Below the pieces are notes generated by a model. The model was given only the letters and a program-made list of their open reading frames with translations, searched no databases and had not been told where the DNA came from. The position numbers and the translations under genes are program-made. A stretch of 64,000 nt of DNA from RYN-230 sp963834515 (GTDB lineage Bacteria > Actinomycetota > Actinomycetes > Streptosporangiales > Streptosporangiaceae), in assembly GCA_963834515.1 (NCBI GenBank), contig CAWICB010000005.1, positions 310,001 to 374,000 on the forward strand. The letters are read 5' to 3'. Below, one piece after another: positions 49,233 through 61,257 of this stretch; within the stretch, counting starts at the first letter, position 1, and each line of letters begins with the position of its first letter.

Positions 49233-50570
49233 TCAATCGTCGGCGATCGAGCCGAGGGGGATGGCGATCCAGCCCGGCCGGTGCCTGGCCTCGTACATCA
49301 CCTCGTAGACCGCCTTGTCCAGGACGAAGGCGCGCAGCAGGATGGCGTGCGTGCCCGGATCGGTACCGCCCGCCGCGGCGTACCCGGCGCAGAACGCGTT
49401 CTGGTTACGCCGGACCCAGTCCACGGCGGCGGCGTGCAGCCAGTCTTCCGCACGGTGCGCCAGCAGCTGATGGCGGGCCGCGTAGTCGAAGGACCGCAGC
49501 ATACCGGCCACGTCGCGGAGCGCGGAGGCCGGCGCGCGGCGCTGGGCCAGCGGGGTGGCGGGCTCGCCCTCGAAGTCGAGCACCACCCAGCCGGTCTGGG
49601 TGCGCAGCACCTGGCCCAGGTGGTAGTCCCCGTGCACCCGCTGCACGGTCAGTGCGACGTCCATCTTGGCCAGGTCGGAAAACGCGCCGCCGAGCGTGTC
49701 CACGTGCTGGCGCAGCTCGGGTACGGCGGCGATGGCCTCGTCCAGCCGGTGAAACATGTCATCGGCCAGCCGGCTGATCGCCTCCGCGGGCAGTTCCTCG
49801 GTGCCGAACGCCCGGGCCAGGTCCCGGTGCACCTCGGCGGTGGCCTCGCCGAGCCGGTAAGACTCGCCGGCGAAGTCGCCGCCGGCGTCCGCCGCGGCCT
49901 CGGTCTCGCTGGCATACAGGTCACGGACGCTGGTCGCGGCCAGTGTCCAGCCGTCGGTGGCGGCGCGCAGGTAGGCGGACAGGATGCCCAGCACGACCTG
50001 GGCGCCGCTCAGCGTGGCCTCGATCCAGCCCAGCGGCTGGGCGATGTGCTTAGAACCGAGGCGGTGCAGCGCCCGGTTCACCTCCAGGTCGGGGTTGATC
50101 CCGGCGGCGGGCCGCCGGAACACCTTGAGGATGCTCTCCTCGCCGAAGATCAGGCTGGTGTTGCTCTGCTCACCGGTCAGCACCAGGCTGTCCAGGTCGG
50201 TGTCCAGCCCGGTCCCGGGCTCGGGGCGGAACCGGACCGGGCCCACCTCGGCCCCTTCCGCGATGGCCCGCAGCAGCAGCCTGGTCAGCTCCGGGTCGTG
50301 CAGCGCGTCGTACGCCTGCCGGTCATCTGGGGCCCGCCCGATCAGCACGTGCCGTAGCTCATCTGGGAGCTCGCTGCGCAGGCCGAGGAAAAGCTGGTAG
50401 GAGTCCACCCGGCCGCGCTGGGTTACGGCCACGATGAGATGGCGCAGGCCGGGCTCGCCGCAGGCCAGCTCGGTGTCTGCCACAATCGCCACATCGAGGA
50501 TCCTGGCACCCTTGCCGGCGAACCAGCGCTGCGACGGGATCCACTCCGCCAGCGTTTCCTCAAATGTCAT
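49233..50570 (-). CDS. mak: Maltokinase
   Basis: 445 residues. The N-terminal cap has WIPSQRWFAGKGARILDVAIV, typical of actinobacterial maltokinase (Mak/Pep2). The kinase core shows ESILKVFRR (ATP-site Lys), VQRVHGDYHLGQVLRT (catalytic loop) and VVLDFEGEPA (metal-binding Asp). It phosphorylates maltose from TreS to maltose-1-phosphate, the GlgE substrate. ATG 50570; gap of 102 bp to treS. Confidence 0.95.
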   Translation of the reverse strand: MTFEETLAEWIPSQRWFAGKGARILDVAIVADTELACGEPGLRHLIVAVTQRGRVDSYQLFLGLRSELPDELRHVLIGRAPDDRQAYDALHDPELTRLLLRAIAEGAEVGPVRFRPEPGTGLDTDLDSLVLTGEQSNTSLIFGEESILKVFRRPAAGINPDLEVNRALHRLGSKHIAQPLGWIEATLSGAQVVLGILSAYLRAATDGWTLAATSVRDLYASETEAAADAGGDFAGESYRLGEATAEVHRDLARAFGTEELPAEAISRLADDMFHRLDEAIAAVPELRQHVDTLGGAFSDLAKMDVALTVQRVHGDYHLGQVLRTQTGWVVLDFEGEPATPLAQRRAPASALRDVAGMLRSFDYAARHQLLAHRAEDWLHAAAVDWVRRNQNAFCAGYAAAGGTDPGTHAILLRAFVLDKAVYEVMYEARHRPGWIAIPLGSIADD

Positions 50571-50672
50571 ATTTCCGGTCTACCCCGTCCCCGGGGAACA
50601 TGCAGCATCATGTCGATCATCATCTCGCCGGTTACTTTGCGTAACCAGCCTGGTGCGGCCGCCCGGTCGCCC

Positions 50673-52475
<1,803 letters not shown>

Positions 52476-52504
52476 TGCGGCTCCTGCGGAGGTATCGGGC
52501 TAAT

Positions 52505-54562
52505 TCAGGCAGACGGGGACGTCTTCACCTGAAAGATGTGGGCAGGCTCGGCGGCCGGGTCGAGGCGCACGTAATTGGCTTGCCCCCACCGGTACGACTG
52601 ACCGGAAAGCTCGTCGACCACAACGAAGTCCGCGGAGCTTTCCATTCCGAGCTCAGGCAGGTCAAGCCAGACAGTTGCCTCTCGCGGCTGGTGCGGATCA
52701 AGGTTCACGACGACCAGGACGGTGTCCTCGGCCTCGGCCAGGCGCTTGGAGAAGCAGATCAGCTCCGGCTGGTCGGCGTGATGGAACCGTAGATTACGCA
52801 GCCAGTGCAGCGCCGGGTGGCTTCTCCTGATCGCGTTGAGCCGGGCGATATACGGCGCTATGCCGGCCGGCCCCTGGTCGGCCAGGGCCCAGTCCCGCGG
52901 CCGGTACTGGTACTTCTCCGAATCCAGGTACTCCTCGCTGCCCGGCCGGACCGGGACGTTCTCGGACAGCTCGTAGCCTGAGTAGATGCCATAGGACGGG
53001 GACAGCATGGACGCCAGCACGGCCCGGATCTTGAACGCGGGCGGACCGCCGTGCTGCAGGTACTCGTGCAGGATGTCCGGCGTGTTGGCGAAGAAGTTGG
53101 GCCGCATGTAGGCGGCCGCGGGGCCGGCCAGCTCGCGTGCGTACTCGGTGATCTCGGCGGCCGTGTTGCGCCAGGTGAAGTACGTATAGGACTGGTGGAA
53201 CCCGATCTTGGCCAGGGCCGCCATCATGGCCGGCCGGGTGAACGCCTCGGCCAGGAACAGCACGTCCGGGTCGGTGCGCGCGATCTCGGCCAGCAGCCGC
53301 TCCCAGAACGGCAGCGGCTTGGTGTGCGGGTTGTCCACCCGGAAGATGCGCACCCCGTGCGACATCCACACCCGGACCACCCGGAGCACCTCGGCGTAGA
53401 TGCCCTCCGGATCGTGGTCGAAGTTGAGCGGGAAGATGTCCTGGTACTTCTTGGGCGGGTTCTCCGCGTAGGCAATCCGGCCGTCAGCCCGCTTGGTGAA
53501 CCACTCCGGGTGCTCGGTCACCCACGGGTGATCGGGCGAGGTCTGCAGGGCCAGGTCGAGTGCGACCTCCATGCCCAGCTCCTGGGTCCGGGCCACGAAG
53601 TTGTCGAAGTCCGGGAACGTGCCCAGATCGGGGTGCAGCGCGTCGTGCCCGCCCGCGGGGGAACCGATCGCCCACGGCGAGCCCGGGTCGCCCGGCCCGG
53701 CCTGCAGCACGTTGTTGGCCCCCTTCCGCGCGGTGGTCCCGATGGGATGCACCGGCGGCAGGTAGACGACGTCGAACCCCATATCAGCAATATCGTCCAG
53801 GCGGCCCTCAGCGTTGCGCAGGGTGCCACTGCGCGGCTCCCGGTAACCCATCGGGTCGACGTTGACACCCTCGCTGCGCGGGAAGAACTCATACCAGGCC
53901 CCGTACAGCGCGCGCTGCCGGTGCACGATCACCGGGTACCGAGCCGACCGGGTGATCATGTCGCGCAGCGGGTACGCGGCCAGGACGGCCAGCACCGGGC
54001 CGGACGACGCGGCGGCCAGCCGGTCCCAGGGCGGCACGGCCGGATCGCGGAGCAGCGCGGCCAGCTCGCGGAGCGCGGCCCGCGCGGCCCGCGCCTCCTG
54101 GGCGGCCACAGCCGAGCTGGCCCACCGCCCGCCGGCCGGTATCCCGGGTGGGCAGGGCAGCCTGGCTGGCCGGATTCCGTGCGCGGCCCGCTCCAGCAGC
54201 AGCGCGCCCTCGGTGAGCATGAGCTCGGTCTCCAGGCCGCGGGGCACCTTGATCCCGGCATCGTGCCGCCAGTGCGCGATGGGATCGCCCCACGCCTCCA
54301 CCTGAAACTGCCACAGCCCCTCGGCGCCCACCGTGACCTCGGCGCCGTACCGGTCGGTGCCCGGCGCGAGTTCGCGCATCCGGGCCAGTGCGGACCGCTC
54401 GCCGCCCGGGCCGCGCAGCACCACGCCGGCCCCGAGCATCTCGTGTCCCTCACGGAACACGGTGGCGGTCACCTCGAAGGTCTCGCCGGTCACCGCCTTA
54501 GCCGGGCGGCGGCCGCAGTCCAGGACGGGGTCGACGTCCAGGATGGGAATGCGTCCGATCAC
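52505..54562 (-). CDS. glgE: Alpha-1,4-glucan:maltose-1-phosphate maltosyltransferase
   Basis: 685 residues. The family opening is IGRIPILDVDPVLDCGRRPAKAVTGE. The GH13_3 barrel includes VVYLPPVHPIGTTARKGANNVL, nucleophile-region IFRVDNPHTKPLPFWE, acid-region LFLAEAFTRPAMM and SYTYFTWRNTAAEI. It extends alpha-glucan by maltosyl units. ATG 54562 is close to the divergent glgP promoter. First gene of the operon glgE-treS-mak-glgB, with 29 nt to treS. Confidence 0.97.
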   Translation of the reverse strand: MIGRIPILDVDPVLDCGRRPAKAVTGETFEVTATVFREGHEMLGAGVVLRGPGGERSALARMRELAPGTDRYGAEVTVGAEGLWQFQVEAWGDPIAHWRHDAGIKVPRGLETELMLTEGALLLERAAHGIRPARLPCPPGIPAGGRWASSAVAAQEARAARAALRELAALLRDPAVPPWDRLAAASSGPVLAVLAAYPLRDMITRSARYPVIVHRQRALYGAWYEFFPRSEGVNVDPMGYREPRSGTLRNAEGRLDDIADMGFDVVYLPPVHPIGTTARKGANNVLQAGPGDPGSPWAIGSPAGGHDALHPDLGTFPDFDNFVARTQELGMEVALDLALQTSPDHPWVTEHPEWFTKRADGRIAYAENPPKKYQDIFPLNFDHDPEGIYAEVLRVVRVWMSHGVRIFRVDNPHTKPLPFWERLLAEIARTDPDVLFLAEAFTRPAMMAALAKIGFHQSYTYFTWRNTAAEITEYARELAGPAAAYMRPNFFANTPDILHEYLQHGGPPAFKIRAVLASMLSPSYGIYSGYELSENVPVRPGSEEYLDSEKYQYRPRDWALADQGPAGIAPYIARLNAIRRSHPALHWLRNLRFHHADQPELICFSKRLAEAEDTVLVVVNLDPHQPREATVWLDLPELGMESSADFVVVDELSGQSYRWGQANYVRLDPAAEPAHIFQVKTSPSA

Positions 54563-54791
54563 CAGGGAACGTTACCCAGTCTGACGGCTGGCATGCGCAG
54601 CGGGCCGCCCGTTAGACCCGAGAGTTTTCCCGGTCCCCGGTGGCCGGGGCCGGCCGGGGCCAGCCGCGCCAGCCGGGCGTTCGGTATACGTTTTGGGTGG
54701 CGGTAATGAAACCGTCCTGGTCCGGTGCGGCGGCCCGGAATTTGCCAACCGGGTTCGCGGCATTCACTCCTGACGGTTAAGGTCACTGCCC

Positions 54792-57425
54792 GTGAGAGCC
54801 ATCCGCCGGTTCACTGTCCGAGCCGCACTGCCCGACTCGCTGGCCCCGCTCCGCGAGCTGACCCTTAACCTGCGCTGGTCCTGGCATGCCGAGACGCGCG
54901 ACCTGTTCGCGTCGATCGACCCGGCGGGCTGGGACGCGTCCGGGCACGACCCGGTCGCGCTGCTCGGCGAGGTGCCGCCGGCCCAGCTGGAGAGCCTGGG
55001 CGCGGACCCGGCGTTCCTGCGCCGGCTGGCGGAGGCCGCGGACGAGCTGCACCACTACCTGTCCGGCCCGCGCTGGTACCAGCAGAGCGCCGGCCCGGCC
55101 GGGCCCGCCGCGATCGCCTATTTCTCCCCCGAGTACGGGATCACCGAAGCGCTGCCGCAGTACTCCGGCGGCCTCGGCATCCTGGCCGGTGATCATCTCA
55201 AGGCCGGCAGTGACCTGGGCGTGCCACTGATCGGCGTGGGCCTGCTGTACCGGCACGGCTACTTCACCCAGTCGCTGTCCCCGGAGGGCTGGCAGACCGA
55301 GCGGTACCCGGCCAGCGACCCGAACGGGCTGCCGCTCAGCCTGCTCCGCGACGGTACCGGGACCCCGGTCCGGATCAGCGTCGCGCTGGCCGAGGACAAG
55401 ATGCTGTCCGCGCAGATCTGGGTGGCCCAGGTGGGCCGGGTCCCGCTGCTGCTGCTGGACTCCTACGTCGAGGACAACGAGCCGACGCTGCGCGAGGTCA
55501 CCGACCGGCTGTACGGCGGCGGCGGTGATCACCGGCTGCGCCAGGAACTGCTGCTCGGCATCGGCGGGGTCCGCGCGGTGCGGGCGTTCTGCGCGCTGAC
55601 CGGGCACGCGGCACCGGAGGTGTTCCACACCAACGAGGGGCACGCCGGGTTCCTCGGGCTGGAGCGGATCAGGGAGTACGCCGAGCTCGGCCTCAGCTTC
55701 GAGGACGCCCAGGAGCTGTGCCGGGCGGGCACCGTGTTCACCACCCACACCCCGGTGCCGGCGGGCATCGACCGGTTCCGGCGGGACCTGGTGGTACGGC
55801 ACTTCAGCGGGTCGGCGGCCGACCCGGCGCTGCCGCTGGACCGGGTGCTGGCGCTGGGCGCGGAGACGTTCCCGGGCGGTGATCCCGGCGTCTTCAACAT
55901 GGCCGTGATGGGGATGCGGCTGGCCCAGCGGGTGAACGGGGTCAGCCGGCTGCACGGCGAGGTCAGCCGGGAGATGTTCGCCGGGCTGTGGCCCGGGTTC
56001 GACCTCGCGGAGGTGCCGATCGGCTCGATCACCAACGGGGTGCACGCGCCCACCTGGGTGTCGGCCGAGATGCTGGACCTGGCGGGCGGCCCGGCCGAGG
56101 ACGCGGCCACGGCCCAGCTGCCGGAGGACGGGCACGCCTGGGAACGGGTCGCACACACCGCCCCGGCCCGGCTCTGGGAGATCCGCCACACGCTGCGCGG
56201 GCGGCTGGTCACGCTGGCCCGGCACCGGCTGCGCGCGTCGTGGCGGCAGCGCGGGGCCAGCGACGCCGAGCTGGCCTGGACGGACGAGGTGCTCGACGAC
56301 AGCGTGCTGACCATCGGTTTCGCCCGCCGGGTGCCGTCCTACAAGCGGCTCACCCTGATGCTGCACGACCCGGCCAAGCTGACCGCGCTGCTGCTCGACC
56401 CGGAGCGGCCCATCCAGCTGGTCATCGCGGGCAAAGCGCACCCGGCCGACGACGGCGGCAAGCGGCTCATCCAGCAGATGGTCCAGTTCGCCGACGACCC
56501 GGCCGTGCGGCACCGCATCGTGTTCCTGCCCGACTACGACATGGCCATGGCCCGGGCCCTGGTCCAGGGCTGCGACGTGTGGCTGAACAACCCGCTCCGC
56601 CCGCTTGAGGCGTGCGGCACGTCCGGGATGAAGTCAGCCCTGAACGGCGGGCTCAACCTGTCCATCCGGGACGGCTGGTGGGACGAGTGGTACGACGGCG
56701 CGGACGGCTGGGCCATCCCGTCCGCGGACGGCGTGACCGACCCGGAGCGCCGCGACGAGCTGGAGTCGAACGCGCTGTACGAGCTGCTGGCGCACACCGT
56801 GGCGCCCCGGTTCTACGACACCGGCCCGGACGGGCTGCCGCGCCGCTGGCTGGAGATGGTCGGGCACACGCTGCGCGCGCTCGGCCCCCGGGTCCAGGCG
56901 TCCCGGATGGTGCGCGACTATGTGCAGGGCCTGTACGTGCCGGCCGCGCGCGCGTCCCGCGCGCTGGGCGACGGGGCGGACGCACTCGGCCAGCCGGTGC
57001 CGTACGCGGCCGCCCGGGACCTGGCCGCCTGGAAGCGCCGGGTGACCCGGGCCTGGGGCGGCGTCCGGATCGAGCACGTCGAGGGCGAGGACGGCGATCA
57101 GGGGCCGGGCAGCAGCCTGGTGGTGCGGGCCACGGTGGCGCTCGGTGAACTGTCCCCGGACGACGTGAACGTCGAGGTGGTGTACGGCCGGGTCGGCGAC
57201 GCGGACGAGATCATCGACCCGGCAGTCAGCTCGCTGGCCGTGGAGGCCGGGCCGGAGGACGGGGTAGCCCGGTTCGCGGGCAAGGCCGAGCTGGGCCGGC
57301 CCGGCCCGTTCGGCTACACGCTCCGCGTCGTGCCCCGGCACCCGCTGCTGGCCTCCGACGCGGAGTTGGGCCTGGTCACGCTGCCCGAGGCGCCGGCCGG
57401 CCTGACCACTGGCGACTTGCGGTAG
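54792..57425 (+). CDS. glgP: Alpha-glucan (glycogen) phosphorylase
   Basis: 877 residues, GT35 fold. The N-terminus LNLRWSWHAETRDLFASID is the DUF3417-containing type found in actinobacteria. The PLP-binding region is EACGTSGMKSALNGGLNLSIRDGWWDEWYDG, with Lys in GMKS. It releases glucose-1-phosphate from glucan. GTG 54792. It is divergent from glgE with a 229-bp spacer that should hold both promoters, so glucan building and breakdown meet here. Confidence 0.96.
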   Translation: MRAIRRFTVRAALPDSLAPLRELTLNLRWSWHAETRDLFASIDPAGWDASGHDPVALLGEVPPAQLESLGADPAFLRRLAEAADELHHYLSGPRWYQQSAGPAGPAAIAYFSPEYGITEALPQYSGGLGILAGDHLKAGSDLGVPLIGVGLLYRHGYFTQSLSPEGWQTERYPASDPNGLPLSLLRDGTGTPVRISVALAEDKMLSAQIWVAQVGRVPLLLLDSYVEDNEPTLREVTDRLYGGGGDHRLRQELLLGIGGVRAVRAFCALTGHAAPEVFHTNEGHAGFLGLERIREYAELGLSFEDAQELCRAGTVFTTHTPVPAGIDRFRRDLVVRHFSGSAADPALPLDRVLALGAETFPGGDPGVFNMAVMGMRLAQRVNGVSRLHGEVSREMFAGLWPGFDLAEVPIGSITNGVHAPTWVSAEMLDLAGGPAEDAATAQLPEDGHAWERVAHTAPARLWEIRHTLRGRLVTLARHRLRASWRQRGASDAELAWTDEVLDDSVLTIGFARRVPSYKRLTLMLHDPAKLTALLLDPERPIQLVIAGKAHPADDGGKRLIQQMVQFADDPAVRHRIVFLPDYDMAMARALVQGCDVWLNNPLRPLEACGTSGMKSALNGGLNLSIRDGWWDEWYDGADGWAIPSADGVTDPERRDELESNALYELLAHTVAPRFYDTGPDGLPRRWLEMVGHTLRALGPRVQASRMVRDYVQGLYVPAARASRALGDGADALGQPVPYAAARDLAAWKRRVTRAWGGVRIEHVEGEDGDQGPGSSLVVRATVALGELSPDDVNVEVVYGRVGDADEIIDPAVSSLAVEAGPEDGVARFAGKAELGRPGPFGYTLRVVPRHPLLASDAELGLVTLPEAPAGLTTGDLR

Positions 57426-57713
57426 TCCGCGAGGTTCATCCCCGAACAGAAACTGCTGCAGGTAGTCGGCAAATTACGTTCCGCACGTAAACCGCTGTGC
57501 GTGGCAGTGCGTCTACTTTTTGCAACGTGCTCGCGGGCTCTTCTGGAACCTGCTCTGCGGGCGCATGATGGAGGGGCAGGGTTCAGGCACTGCAGCAGCA
57601 AAGCCCGGGGGGGCCATGAGAATCCGCTACACGTTATGGCAGCTGCATGACGCTGTCGTGTCTCCTCCCGTGGACACTGGCGCCCCCACCACGTGAGAGG
57701 ACACACACCCGTC

Positions 57714-57932
57714 ATGAAGCAAGACACACACGCCGAGAATAAGCTCCTGACGCCGTCCGAGGTCGCGGCCTTGTTCCGGGTTGATCCGAAAACGGTGACC
57801 CGGTGGGCGCAGCAGGGCAAGCTCCACTCGATCAGGACGCTCGGCGGCCACCGCCGCTACAGCGAGGCCGAGATCCACGCCTTCCTGGAGGACTCACAGG
57901 GGGTGCCGCAGCCGCGCGCCGCCGGGGAGTAG
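57714..57932 (+). CDS. bldC: BldC-like MerR-type small DNA-binding regulator
   Basis: 72 residues. LLTPSEVAALFRVDPKTVTRWAQQGKLHSIRTLGGHRRYSEAEIHAFL is very like Streptomyces BldC (68 residues): a winged helix-turn-helix with no effector domain. BldC binds direct repeats and delays development in Streptomyces. ATG 57714 is chosen over GTG 57693. The upstream region 57426-57713 (288 bp) is a long leader with no gene; enoyl-CoA hydratase follows 69 bp later and is separate in function. Confidence 0.92.
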   Translation: MKQDTHAENKLLTPSEVAALFRVDPKTVTRWAQQGKLHSIRTLGGHRRYSEAEIHAFLEDSQGVPQPRAAGE

Positions 57933-58001
57933 CCTCCACCTGGGCCCTGGGCGGGCGGCGCAATGCCCCCGGCTGGACACTGGCCCAGCCGGAGGTGCGT
58001 C

Positions 58002-58781
58002 ATGGGTGAGCTCGTCACGGTCAAGATCGATCAGGCCATCGCCACGATCCGGCTGGACAGACCGCCGATGAACGCGCTGAACGCCCAGGTCCAGGACGAA
58101 ATCGCGGCGGCCGCCGGTGAGGTGTCCGCAGATCCGGCGTGCCGCGCGGTGGTGCTCTACGGCGGGCCGAAGCTGTTCGCCGCGGGCGCCGACATCAAGG
58201 AGCTGGCCGGGACCAGCTACCCGCAGATGGCGGCGGACTCCCGGCGGCTCCAGGCGTCGTTCACCGCCGTGGCCAGGATCCCCAAGCCGGTGGTGGCGGC
58301 CATTACCGGGTACGCGCTGGGTGGCGGCCTCGAACTGGCGCTGTGCGCCGACTTCCGGGTGGCCGGCCAGGGGGCGCGGCTGGGCCAGCCGGAGATCCAG
58401 CTCGGCGTGATCCCGGGTGCGGGCGGCACCCAGCGGCTGCCCCGGCTGGTCGGCCCGGCCCGGGCCAAGGACATCGTGTTCACTGGCCGGCTGGTCGAGG
58501 CGGCCGAGGCACTCGACATCGGCCTGGTGGACCGGGTCGTCCCGGATGCCGAGGTCTACGACGTGGCCCGCTCGCTGATGGCCAGGTACGCGACCGGGCC
58601 CGCGCTCGCGCTGCGCGCGGCCAAGCAGGCCATCGACGACGGCCTGGAGACCGACCTGGCCACCGGGCTGGAGATCGAGCGGCTCCACTTCGCCGGCCTG
58701 TTCGCCACCGAGGATCAGCGCACCGGGATGCGCAGCTTCCTCGAGAATGGTCCTGGGCAGGCCACCTTCGCCGGGCGGTGA
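58002..58781 (+). CDS. Enoyl-CoA hydratase/isomerase (crotonase family)
   Basis: 259 residues. Oxyanion-hole segments are LFAAGADIKELAG and ALGGGLELALCADF; Glu pair positions appear near RLGQPEIQLGVIPGAGGTQRLPRLVG, which carries the conserved acidic residue of hydratases. It hydrates enoyl-CoA in fatty-acid beta-oxidation or related pathways. ATG 58002 has GGAGG 7 nt upstream; the frame extends to 57963. Confidence 0.93.
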   Translation: MGELVTVKIDQAIATIRLDRPPMNALNAQVQDEIAAAAGEVSADPACRAVVLYGGPKLFAAGADIKELAGTSYPQMAADSRRLQASFTAVARIPKPVVAAITGYALGGGLELALCADFRVAGQGARLGQPEIQLGVIPGAGGTQRLPRLVGPARAKDIVFTGRLVEAAEALDIGLVDRVVPDAEVYDVARSLMARYATGPALALRAAKQAIDDGLETDLATGLEIERLHFAGLFATEDQRTGMRSFLENGPGQATFAGR

Positions 58782-58828
58782 CACTGGGGGAGGCGAACCC
58801 GCAGGCCAACCATCCCCGAGGAGCAGCC

Positions 58829-59239
58829 ATGACTGAGCCGGTCCCCAGCCCCGACCTGGACCTGGTCACCGCGGCGCTGCGCGCGGACAGTGCCGACGCG
58901 GCCATCTACGCGCAGGTGCTGACCGAATCCCTCGGGGACTCGCTGCCGCCCGGATGTGTGACCATAGAGCGGGACCGTTCCGTATCCGACCGGATGCACG
59001 GGCGGCCCGGCAAGGTATCCAAGATCACTGTCCGGCTGGGGGAGCAGGTCATGACGCTGGCGGTCCGCGCCGGGCAGCCGACCGCGGAGGTATGCCGGGA
59101 AGTGCGCGGGGTGGTGCTGTCCCGGCAGCCGGTGCCGGTGCACGAATGGGCGGCCGAGCTGGCCCGCGCGCTCGTCGGCTACGCCGAGCAGAATGCCCGG
59201 ACGGCCGAGGCGCTGCGCAGGCTGGTCACCGGTACCTAG
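58829..59239 (+). CDS. Conserved hypothetical protein
   Basis: 136 residues, no membrane helix or signal. The middle contains a beta-rich region (CVTIERDRSVSDRMHGRPGKVSKITVRLGEQVMTLAVRAGQ); the C-terminus is helical. I do not recognise the family. ATG 58829 has GAGGAG 5 nt upstream and lies 47 nt after the enoyl-CoA hydratase stop, so it is probably in the same transcript. Position upstream of a kinase gene gives no firm clue. Confidence 0.65.
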   Translation: MTEPVPSPDLDLVTAALRADSADAAIYAQVLTESLGDSLPPGCVTIERDRSVSDRMHGRPGKVSKITVRLGEQVMTLAVRAGQPTAEVCREVRGVVLSRQPVPVHEWAAELARALVGYAEQNARTAEALRRLVTGT

Positions 59240-59355
59240 GCGGGGGTGGCCATGCCCGCACGGCGTCCGTTACCGGTGTTCCGGTACCGCTTCTACCTGC
59301 GTTCTGTCCCGTCCCCGGGGAGCAGCACGAGGGTAGTTCGTAGGCTGGGGGGGCG

Positions 59356-61200
59356 ATGACAACAGCGGATCACATGCCGGACCGGCTCGGCGCCTACCGC
59401 CTGCTCGACCGAATCGGCGAGGGCGGCATGGGAGTCGTGTACCTCGGCCGGGACGCCGAGCAGCGCTCGGTCGCGATCAAGGTGCTCCGTCCCGCGGTGG
59501 CTGGCGACCCGAACGCCCGGCGCCGGCTGGCCCGCGAGGTCGAGACCATGCGCCGGGTACGCAGCCCGTTCGTCGCCGAGGTGCTCGACACCGACGTGAC
59601 CGGGGACACCCCGTATATCGTGACCCGCTACGTGCCCGGCCGCACCCTGGACGACGTGGTGACCCAGGACGGCCCGCTGACCGGGGCCCGGCTGGCCCGG
59701 CTGGCCAGCGGGCTGGCCGGGGCGCTGGCCGCCATCCACGCGGCCGGGGTGGTGCACCGCGATCTCAAGCCGGGCAACGTAATGCTGGTGAACAGCGATC
59801 CGGTGGTGATCGACTTCGGGATCGCGCAGGCGCTGGACTCCACCCGGCTGACCCAGACCGGCATGTTCATGGGCACCCCGGGCTACCTGGCCCCGGAAGT
59901 GATCGAGGGCCAGCCCGCCGCGGCCGCCGCGGACGTGCACGCCTGGGGCGGCACGGTCGCTTTCGCGGCCACCGGCCGGCCGCCGTTCGGCACCGGCTCG
60001 TACGAGACGATCTTCTACCGGATCGTGAACGGCCAGCCTGACCTGGCCGGGGTGCCCACGCCCATGGCCGGGCTGCTGGGCGCCGCGCTGCGCCGCAACC
60101 CGGCGGCCCGGCCCGCGGCCAGCCAGCTGTGCGCCGCGTCCGCCGCGCTGGACGTGGCCGCGCTGCAGCCGGTGCCGGTGCCCGGCGGGCTGGACGGCGG
60201 GCGGCTGGCCCCGGGCACCCGGGCCGACGCCCCGGTGCGCTACCCGACCCAGGACGCGTTCGCTGCCGGGCCTGCCGCCGCTGGGCCCGCCGCCGCTGGG
60301 CCTGCCGCCGCTGGGCCTGCCACGGCTGGGCCTGCCGCCGGGCCCGCCGCCACCGTGCTGCCCGGCGCAGCGGCCGGGGCAGGCCGGCCGCGCACCCAGC
60401 CGATGGCTGCCGCCGGCCAGCTGCGCCCCGACGACTTCGCCGACGTGCTGCCCCCGGTCAACTACCAGCCCGTGGCGCCCAACGGCTACCCGGCCGCGGC
60501 CAGGGACACGTTCGCCGGCGGCGGGGCGGCCGCCGCGGCGGCCCGCCCGGCCGGGCCGGCCACCGCGGGCCGGGACCGTGACTGGGCCGCGCCGCGGCGG
60601 CAGCCGCTGCTGGTCCTGGCCACCATGGTGGTCGCGGTGTGCCTGGCCATCGTGCTGCCGGTGGCCGGCACGCTGCTCGCGCTGGCCATGCTGACCTTGC
60701 TCCGGGCGGGTGATCTGGCTCACCGCGGCTCGGACCAGCGGGGCGCGGTGATGAATGTGGCCGCGTTCCCGGTCTTCGTGGCCCGGTCCCTGATCGGCAC
60801 GCTGCTCCAGGCGCCACTCGCCCTGATCGCCGGGGTGGCCGCAGCCGGCCTGACGTACCTGACCGTGCCCGGCTCGTCGCTGGCCCACGCGATGTCCTAC
60901 GCGGCGGGTGCGCTGGTCGCCTGCTACGCGTACGGCCCGGGATCAGCCAAGGGCCGCCGGCAGCTCAACCGGGTGTTCTCGGCCGTGGTGACCAGCCCCG
61001 GCGTGCGGATGGTGGCCCTGCTCGCGCTGGGAGCGCTGGCCGTCGCGGCCATCGCCACCGCGATGACCTCGCCGGCCGCGTTCTGGCCGCTCGGCGCGCC
61101 CACCGGCACGCTGGTGCACCTGCCCGCGTTCCCCGGCGTGGGCCGCCTGCCCGGTGTATTCGGCCATCTGCCCCGGCATTTCCTGCGCGTCCATCTGTAG
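59356..61200 (+). CDS. Serine/threonine protein kinase with a multi-helix C-terminal membrane domain
   Basis: 614 residues. Kinase domain (residues about 12-265): RIGEGGMGVVYLG, VAIKVL, catalytic VVHRDLKPGNVML, DFGIAQ and GTPGYLAPEV. A low-complexity AAGPAAAGP linker (repeat near 60265-60350) leads to three to five helices (LVLATMVVAVCLAIVLPVAG and LVAPLALIAGVAAAGLTYL-like) and a short tail ending HFLRVHL. No PASTA sensor. ATG 59356 follows a G-run. It is convergent with the FHA-HTH gene, which may be its phospho-target. Confidence 0.88.
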   Translation: MTTADHMPDRLGAYRLLDRIGEGGMGVVYLGRDAEQRSVAIKVLRPAVAGDPNARRRLAREVETMRRVRSPFVAEVLDTDVTGDTPYIVTRYVPGRTLDDVVTQDGPLTGARLARLASGLAGALAAIHAAGVVHRDLKPGNVMLVNSDPVVIDFGIAQALDSTRLTQTGMFMGTPGYLAPEVIEGQPAAAAADVHAWGGTVAFAATGRPPFGTGSYETIFYRIVNGQPDLAGVPTPMAGLLGAALRRNPAARPAASQLCAASAALDVAALQPVPVPGGLDGGRLAPGTRADAPVRYPTQDAFAAGPAAAGPAAAGPAAAGPATAGPAAGPAATVLPGAAAGAGRPRTQPMAAAGQLRPDDFADVLPPVNYQPVAPNGYPAAARDTFAGGGAAAAAARPAGPATAGRDRDWAAPRRQPLLVLATMVVAVCLAIVLPVAGTLLALAMLTLLRAGDLAHRGSDQRGAVMNVAAFPVFVARSLIGTLLQAPLALIAGVAAAGLTYLTVPGSSLAHAMSYAAGALVACYAYGPGSAKGRRQLNRVFSAVVTSPGVRMVALLALGALAVAAIATAMTSPAAFWPLGAPTGTLVHLPAFPGVGRLPGVFGHLPRHFLRVHL

Positions 61201-61257
61201 CCAGCCGTAGTAGCCAGCGGCTGGACGGCCGCGGCCGCCCAGCCGGCCGGTGCTGGG